From Atherix ibis (Eukaryota > Arthropoda > Insecta > Diptera > Athericidae), in contig OY282610.1 of assembly GCA_958298945.1 (NCBI GenBank), positions 30,206,167-30,270,166 on the forward strand: 64,000 bases of DNA, given 5' to 3'. Every line of letters starts with the position of its first letter. Within the stretch, counting starts at the first letter, position 1. The notes beneath the pieces are model-generated. The model did not search any database, was not told where the DNA came from, and saw only the letters and a program-made list of their open reading frames with translations. The translations under genes and the position numbers were made by a program. This document shows positions 58,027-64,000 of this stretch, piece by piece.

Positions 58027-59204
58027 CGAGGGTCGTTCAATAAGTCCTTAGAAAAAAATGGAAAAAAACTGTTTTTAAAAAAAAAAAAATTATTTTTCAA
58101 CATAATCTCCTTTTAGCTCTATATACTTTTCCAACCGTTTTTCCAAAATTTTTATCCCGTCCAAAAAATAGGATTTCGGAAGTTCTGCAAAATACTCATC
58201 CGTTTGAACAATGACGTCCTCGTTGGAAGTGAACCGTCGTCCGCCAAGCCATTTCGTCAGATTGGGGAAAAGAAAATAGTCACTCGGGGCCAAATCTGGT
58301 GAATAAGCGGGATGCTGCAACAATTCCATTCTCAATTCCACAATTTTGGCCATGAAAACAGCACAGGTGTGCACACGCGCATTGTCCTGATGCAAGAGGA
58401 TTTTTTTCTTCTTCAGATGGGGGCGTTTCTCTTTGATTTCCTCGCTCAACCGTTGCAATAACGACGCGTAATACGCTCCTATTATTGTTTTTCCTTTTTC
58501 CAAGTAGTCGATAAAAATGATGCCCTGTGAATCCCAAAAGACCGTGGCCATCACCTTGCCGGCCGATGGCACAGTTTTTGCCTTCTTCGGAGCCCGTTCA
58601 CCCTTGAAAATCCACTGTGATGACTGTCTCTTCGTTTCTGGAGTGAAGTAATGTATCCAGGTTTCGTCCACAGTGACATATCGACGAAGGAATTCGGCAG
58701 GATTGCGATGAAAGAGTGCCAACATAGCCTCAGAGTCCACTACACGATTGCGCTTATTCTCCTCTGAGAGCAAACGCGGCACCCATCTTGCCGAAATTTT
58801 TTTCACAGAAAATGGATTTTGTCGATGATTTCAGGAGTAGACACCTCAACTGGGCGTCCTGAATGATGTTCATCTTTTGTGGATGAACGGCCACGTTTAA
58901 ATTCATTCACCCAATTGTAAACCGTCGCAAACACAGGTGCAGATGTGCCATGAACTGCATCCAACTCGGCTTTAATTTCTTTCGGGCTTAAGCCTTTCAA
59001 ATGGAGATGTTTGATGACAGCCCTAAACTCGCTTTTTTCCATTGTTATGCACAAATAAATGTCGTTAACTTTAATCGACGATAGAAATTGACCTACGCTA
59101 TGGATCGAACTGAAATTTTGACAGCTTTCCTGTCGGTAATTCTACTTCCCGACACTACGAGCGCAATTTCTCGAATTTTCTAAGGACTTATTAAACGACC
59201 ATCG
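58027..59204 (-). mobile_element. mariner element, family A, copy D (97-bp deletion)
   Basis: 1,178 bp with well-preserved ends (CGAGGGTCGTTCAATAAGTC at 58027; inverted partner ending 59204) and TA at 58025-58026 and 59205-59206. It shares the 97-bp deletion with copy B but is otherwise nearly undamaged, so it is probably the younger of the two. Confidence 0.95.
58090..59042 (-). pseudogene. mariner transposase, single 97-bp frameshifting deletion
   Basis: Starts at ATG 59040-59042 (MEKSEFRAVIKHLHLKG) and reads normally to STPEIIDKIH, where 97 bp are missing, putting the rest out of frame. A second open frame of 238 codons carries KKISARWVPRLL, VTVDETWIHYF, HQDNARVHT, YSPDLAPSDYFLF and the normal end GDYVEK. 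Apart from the deletion I see no disabling change. The deletion removes the second DNA-binding helix region, so the element could only have moved with transposase from another copy. Confidence 0.93.
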
Positions 59205-59206
59205 TA

Positions 59207-60129
59207 CAATATAATTTTAAACAAAGGAAAAAAATTCATTTTTCCTAAAACTATCTAAAAAAACATTTCATTTTAATTAAATATTTTATAGACAATTTTT
59301 TTTTATTGTAATAAAAATTCTTTGTCAAATTTATCGGAAAATGTTTCCAGAGAAATTACTTTTTGGTGGAAATTCCTTGTTAAAAATATTCCTTGTTATG
59401 AATATTTTCATTAAAATGAATTAAAATTTTTGTTTTATTTTGCTGGGAAAATTGTTTCAAATTAAATTTGTTATAATAATGTATTGTTTTCAAAAAGATT
59501 ACTTAATAGTTTTTATTAATAGCAAAAACTGTCATGATAATAATTTCGGAGACGAACACAACGATTTTTTTCTACAAAATAAATATATTTGCCTACTTCA
59601 TGAAAAGTAAAACTTGGACTTTTTTTGATAATTTATAAACAAAAATTTGTAAAAATTATCACGCCTAAAAAAAAAATTAAACAATTATTGTTTTAAAAAA
59701 ATTTAAACTGGAAAAGTTCCACCAAACTCTTGCAATTTCAGGACCCTACAAAAAAAAATTGCAAAAGGTCTCAAAAATCGTACATGCCTCAATAATGGTG
59801 AAATTACTTTTACATATTTAAAAACGAATGCATATATTGTAATTTTAAATAATAACTAAAAATTTAAAAGTCTTGGCAATTTTTACAATAAAAAATTTTA
59901 TAATTTTTGCTGGTCTTAAAATGTTCAAAACATTAAAAACTTTTTGGAAAACTTTTTTAAATAAATATAATCTAGTAAAGTATTTTTTTTTTAAATTTTA
60001 TTCTATATTAACAACTACAAAACATATTTGACAAGCTCTATTATAATGTAAATAAATTTAAAATATCGTAAAGCAATGAAATTATAGTAAACATTCATCG
60101 GCATTGCTCCCCCTAACATGGGTTAGAAA
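59207..60129. other. AT-rich DNA, no gene recognised
   Basis: Long A and T runs; no coding feature. Confidence 0.65.
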
Positions 60130-60700
60130 ATTTCAATTAATATCGAGAGCACTGTTTTTTTATGTACCTGATGAGGGTACGGAGACAGTCATAGTAGGTT
60201 GCGAACAAAGATAACATTGAAATCACGATTTTCTATATTATAAAGAACGTGAAAAAAATTATCTTGGATTATAAGGAGTGAATGCGGTAAGAGTTAGTAA
60301 AACGTTTGGTTAAATGCCAAAATTCAATTGCGTAAGTCCAAATAGGTTTTTTTTGAAATCCGACGTATATGAAAAGTCTAAGTGGTTGTCTAAAACAATT
60401 TGTTGGTGTAAACTCTTTTTAGTCTAATAAAATGTGTTCCACGTTAGTCGTTTGCCTAGGTTAAGGTCCTCAGTAATGAGGACCTTTCTACAAAGTGGAA
60501 AGTGATTTCTAACAAATAAACTTCACATTTCATTTCTTAAACCACGATTGTAGATTGTGAATAGGATATTGCCTTATGGGAGTCAGGTAAAAAAAAGGAT
60601 ATATTTGTAAAGATTCTGAGTTAACTGATATATGAAAATGACGTTTGGGAATGAAAAGAATTTTTGAAATTAAGTTATCTCTTAAAGTACTTGAAATAAT
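60130..60700 (-). mobile_element. jockey-clade LINE fragment (RT to C-terminus)
   Basis: Minus-strand translation from 60700 gives ISKILFIPKRHFHISVNSES, then LP(stop)GNILFTIYN (the GVPQG..L...YN RT motif), and near 60340 KPIWTYAIEFWHLTKRF, then FNVIFVRNLL, the C-terminal block. AATTGCGTAAGTCCAAATAG here aligns with 35031 and 63452. The YADD core is missing. A perfect 10-bp hairpin lies at 60463-60486. Confidence 0.75.
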
Positions 60701-63279
60701 CACCTTAACATCTTCAGTAATATTCATAATATAAGTGAAATTTTTTCAATATTTGTTAATGTAATTTTCTATTAATAAACGTGTATTAATAATAAATACA
60801 TCATAACCATTGATACCTGATGTTTAGTCGTTTACATTGGACAGGTTGAAACTCGTAAAAATAATTTCAAGCCCAACGGTTATTGTCATAATAATTATGT
60901 TATTGTAGTTTAACGAATAGTATTCCGATAATATTCATGGGACAAAGTTAATTTTGATTTTGATTTCCAATTTAGATTCAGATTGCCTTCAGTCATTTAT
61001 TTTTCTATAAAATATCATATAATGACCATTTCTGAATGTTATGGATTTGAACATTTTAGTTACGTTGAATAGAAGGCGAATTCAATATAGAAGCTAATCA
61101 GAACAAATAATTTCCGAATCAGCATAGGGAAACAGGATTGAAACCTTAACTGGAAAGAGATTTGAGTAGCCTTAGAGCTAAAGGACTTTTTGGACACAAA
61201 CTACTTAAAACCTTTTTCTCTTCTGGCTAACTCTATTTATTTGTATTCGGGTTCACAGTTGTGTTTTGTGGCCAGTTCTGTCTATACTGACTACCAACTA
61301 ACTTCGATAGTTGACATATTCGATTTTTATTTTTATACTGTCTACTATGTTATAAGAAACCTCAGCACTATATTGTACGTGCCGAAAGGTTTCTATATTT
61401 GCCCAAAAATATACATTCTGTTATTGGTACGTGATGCTTGCGTTGTGTGCTACTCTCGCCTTCCATTCGTTTTGTATTATATTATATATTTGTCCTTTCG
61501 TAGTGTATTTTATTGTGACAACTAAATCCTTTTGAACGTATTTCATATCCCTTAAGATGGAAACTTTTTCGATTTCACTTGGTCGAAATGAGGCGTTCCT
61601 TATTCGTTTCTTCACTCTTACTCTTTTCTCATATATCAATTTTGTATTTGAGAAAATTTTGGTTATTCTAAGAACCTTTTGGTTATGGTTATTTTTTTTC
61701 TTTCTTCTTATTCTTCAATGTCCTGTGGAAAATTCTAAAATTTCATAAGAACATTGAATTAGTATAGAAAATAGGAAAATTTGTCTAGGAAAAAGAAAAC
61801 ATTACAATGAGCCCCAAAGAAGAGAAAGAATTGAAGACAAATAATTTTTTTTTCTTTCTTACTGAATCTTTAGTATTTTTATTTTTTTATTTTTTTTTGA
61901 TTTTTTTAATATTTGAAAACGATTGTGAAAAACAGCAAAGAGAGCATCGTCAAATCGGAACGAATGATTTATTACTCTAAGCATTTATTCATTTTTCTCC
62001 CTCAATACAAGTATATAGATCCTATATCTTTTATTTATTATAACAATTTACGAGCGTGAATCATTCTAACAATTTCGAATTTAGAAGAAAAAAAATCGAA
62101 TTTTGGTATGCCTATTTTAGGACTAGCTAAATGTATCTTCTTTCTCTTATAGAAGTCAATATTTCTATGAGGATCCTTGCCTATAATAGATACATATATA
62201 ATTTATATTCTTCGAAAACGTGTTTTAAGTTTTTTTTTTTCTTTCCCTATCAAATGATCACATTACAAATTCAAATATAAATTATTTATCTACATGAATA
62301 TCAGCAATATTTTCTCCGTTTAAAACAAATTCGATTAAGCGAAACAATTTACACTGGTTGTCATCTTCAAAAATATCCTGTTTAATGATTATTTTACGTC
62401 CTAATTTTTTTTTTGCTCCTCGAAATTTTCATATATCAATAAATAATTGTAGATATTTTGGTTAAATTGTATGTATTGTGAACATTTTAGTTGATTTTTT
62501 AAATATGGGTAAAACTGAAAAATTATAATATAAAAATTTTGATCAATCGTCAGCAATTTTTAATGGGAGAAATGCACACATATACACGTAAGTAAAGACT
62601 CTTTCGCATAAGTCTGAATGACATTTGTTTTTTATTTTAAATAAATAACTTAATTTTACTGCAGTGATTGAAACAAAAAAAAAAGAATTTAAGCCAAAAA
62701 AATTCATGAAATTTAAAGATTTTTTTATAGAAATGGCGTATTTTTGGTAAAAGTATTTTCTCTTTCGACTAAAAATAATCTATAACAGAAAATATCTTTT
62801 ATATAAAACTTTTACTATCCATCGAAGCTCTTTAAGAGGAAAGCATTTTTAAAATGAGTATTATGTGGAATAAGAACCAAAAAAATTAATAATTATGAAA
62901 TTGAATATTTATTTGCAGCTATCATACGCAAAAGGATACTGCTCAGTTGTCAGAAATTTTTAAAACAAAAAAATATCGTTTAAAAAAAATTCTTTCAGAT
63001 TTTTAACGTATATTTTTACAATATATAAATATAGTTTAAAAAAAATATTTATAAAATTATAGTTTAAAAAAAAAGATATTATAGAAAACGATCTAAAAAT
63101 AATTTAAAAAAAATGATTTTAGCTTTATCTTAAGCAACTGAAATGTTAAAAAAAAAGAAATTAATTTACGGAGATTGCTCTGCTTTTCAATAAAAGTTGA
63201 ATTTGTTAATTTCTCATAAATTTATCTTACAATCTTTTGTAATTATTGGTATGGCAGTTGAGGATAACTATTTAACAAG
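60701..63279. other. AT-rich DNA, no gene recognised
   Basis: The 111-codon frame at 61190-61525 is rich in Y, F, I, L and V as expected from AT-rich pyrimidine-biased DNA. I see no transmembrane family or motif I can name, so it is left uncalled. Confidence 0.55.
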
Positions 63280-63760
63280 AGGATTATAATGGTGACTTTT
63301 AAATGGGAAAAATATGTTTTGTCAAGGATTATACCCAGTTAACTTATGAAACGAACATTTAGGTAATGGTGGATTAATGATTTTATGCAGAATTCTAGAT
63401 TATAGTGAATAGATTCAAAAAGAGTTAGAATGCTATATCGAACCTAAAAGTTCAACTACGTACGTCCAAATTGGATTGTCTCGCCCGTTCAGTTTTGTTT
63501 GTGGAATTTATTATAATTATTCGTCGAAATTGCATCTTAGATAATATACTCAGGTTTTTGGTAGAATAATGCCAACGTTCAGGATTTTATTATTTTTGGC
63601 AAAGAGTGAAATTAACATGAACGCATTTTTATTCTTTCACTATCACTTTGCACTTTTTTAACCCAGTTAATATGGGTTCCTAAAATAGTAGATGCTACAA
63701 TAGGTTTTTAGTGATGAGCTAGAATCGCATTGTCATCAGTATAATATGAGTGTTAATTTT
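63280..63760 (-). mobile_element. jockey-clade LINE fragment
   Basis: The minus strand from 63760 reads ILYTDDNAILAHH, the RT catalytic motif with Thr for Ala (YTDD), then MRSC(stop)FHSLPK, then PIWTYVVELLGSI and, near 63290, HHYNPLVK, which matches YNPLVKYL in the large jockey relic at 8545. The order RT core, KPIWTYG, C-terminus is kept. Confidence 0.75.
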
Positions 63761-64000
63761 TTATGAAAAAAAAATAATAATACTACTTTGAGAAACACTT
63801 GCTCCATATTAAAAATATGTAAATTCTTTTAAGTTTCCGCAGAAGATTAAAATTCTATACTCGGTTAAGTGGACTTTTTCATTTTTATTTCACGATATAG
63901 AAATTTTTTAGCTCTCTTTAGTAATTAACCAAATAAATTTTATATCAATTTTTTTAAATATCACAATATAAAAATGTATATTTTCTAATACAATATATTC

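Noticed and set aside
61190..61525. 111-codon plus-strand frame with hydrophobic stretches
   Set aside because: Residue content is what AT- and T-rich DNA yields; no motif, no homologous copy and no gene context.
1..64000. tRNA or rRNA genes
   Set aside because: I looked for A-box and B-box like strings and conserved rRNA cores by eye and saw none. A covariance-model scan would be decisive.

Overview
The window looks like nuclear DNA of an insect, most likely a fly. It is strongly AT-rich with long A and T runs, and everything recognisable in it is metazoan-type mobile or repetitive DNA: several mariner lineages, a Tc1/Tc3-like DNA transposon family, and jockey-clade, I/LOA-like and other non-LTR retrotransposons (LINEs). 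ACTCGTA/TACGAGT words recur; I associate these with true flies, but that is an impression, not proof. I find no convincing host protein-coding gene, tRNA or rRNA in 64 kb, so this is probably intergenic, deep intronic or pericentromeric DNA.

Layout. 0-2.7 kb: AT-rich. 2.7-6.2 kb: a mariner (copy A), then a LINE relic split by a mauritiana-like mariner. 8.0-10.9 kb: a Tc3-like relic next to the longest jockey relic, with zinc-knuckle gag, endonuclease and RT pieces. 11.8-12.1 kb: a partial palindromic mariner. 17.5-21.4 kb: jockey, RNase H LINE and other LINE pieces with mariner copy B between them. 26-28.9 kb: an I/LOA-like LINE followed by mariner copy C. 30.9-35.5 kb: a Tc3-like fragment, an internally deleted mariner, and LINE and jockey pieces. 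36.3-37.5 kb: a mellifera-like mariner with an intact 341-residue transposase ORF. 39.2-43.2 kb: two Tc3-like pieces and a satellite with a unit of about 241 bp. 46.8-49.9 kb: a 13-bp minisatellite of about 3.1 kb. 49.9-55.6 kb: a Tc3-like fragment, the palindromic mariner, a short LINE 3-prime end with a target-site duplication, and another mariner. 58.0-59.2 kb: mariner copy D. 60.1-63.8 kb: two jockey relics.

Nothing works together as a pathway. The interest lies in genome dynamics. Two mariner copies carry hairpin-forming inverted insertions that look like replication template switches, one of which removed the start codon. Two mariner copies share one 97-bp deletion junction, so a defective derivative probably moved in trans. 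Another mariner family seems to have the same end at both termini. The intact mellifera-like ORF is the only plausible functional protein in the window.

I did not find a clear new biological system. All calls come from reading the sequence; family names rest on motifs, and clade-level names are less certain than superfamily names.
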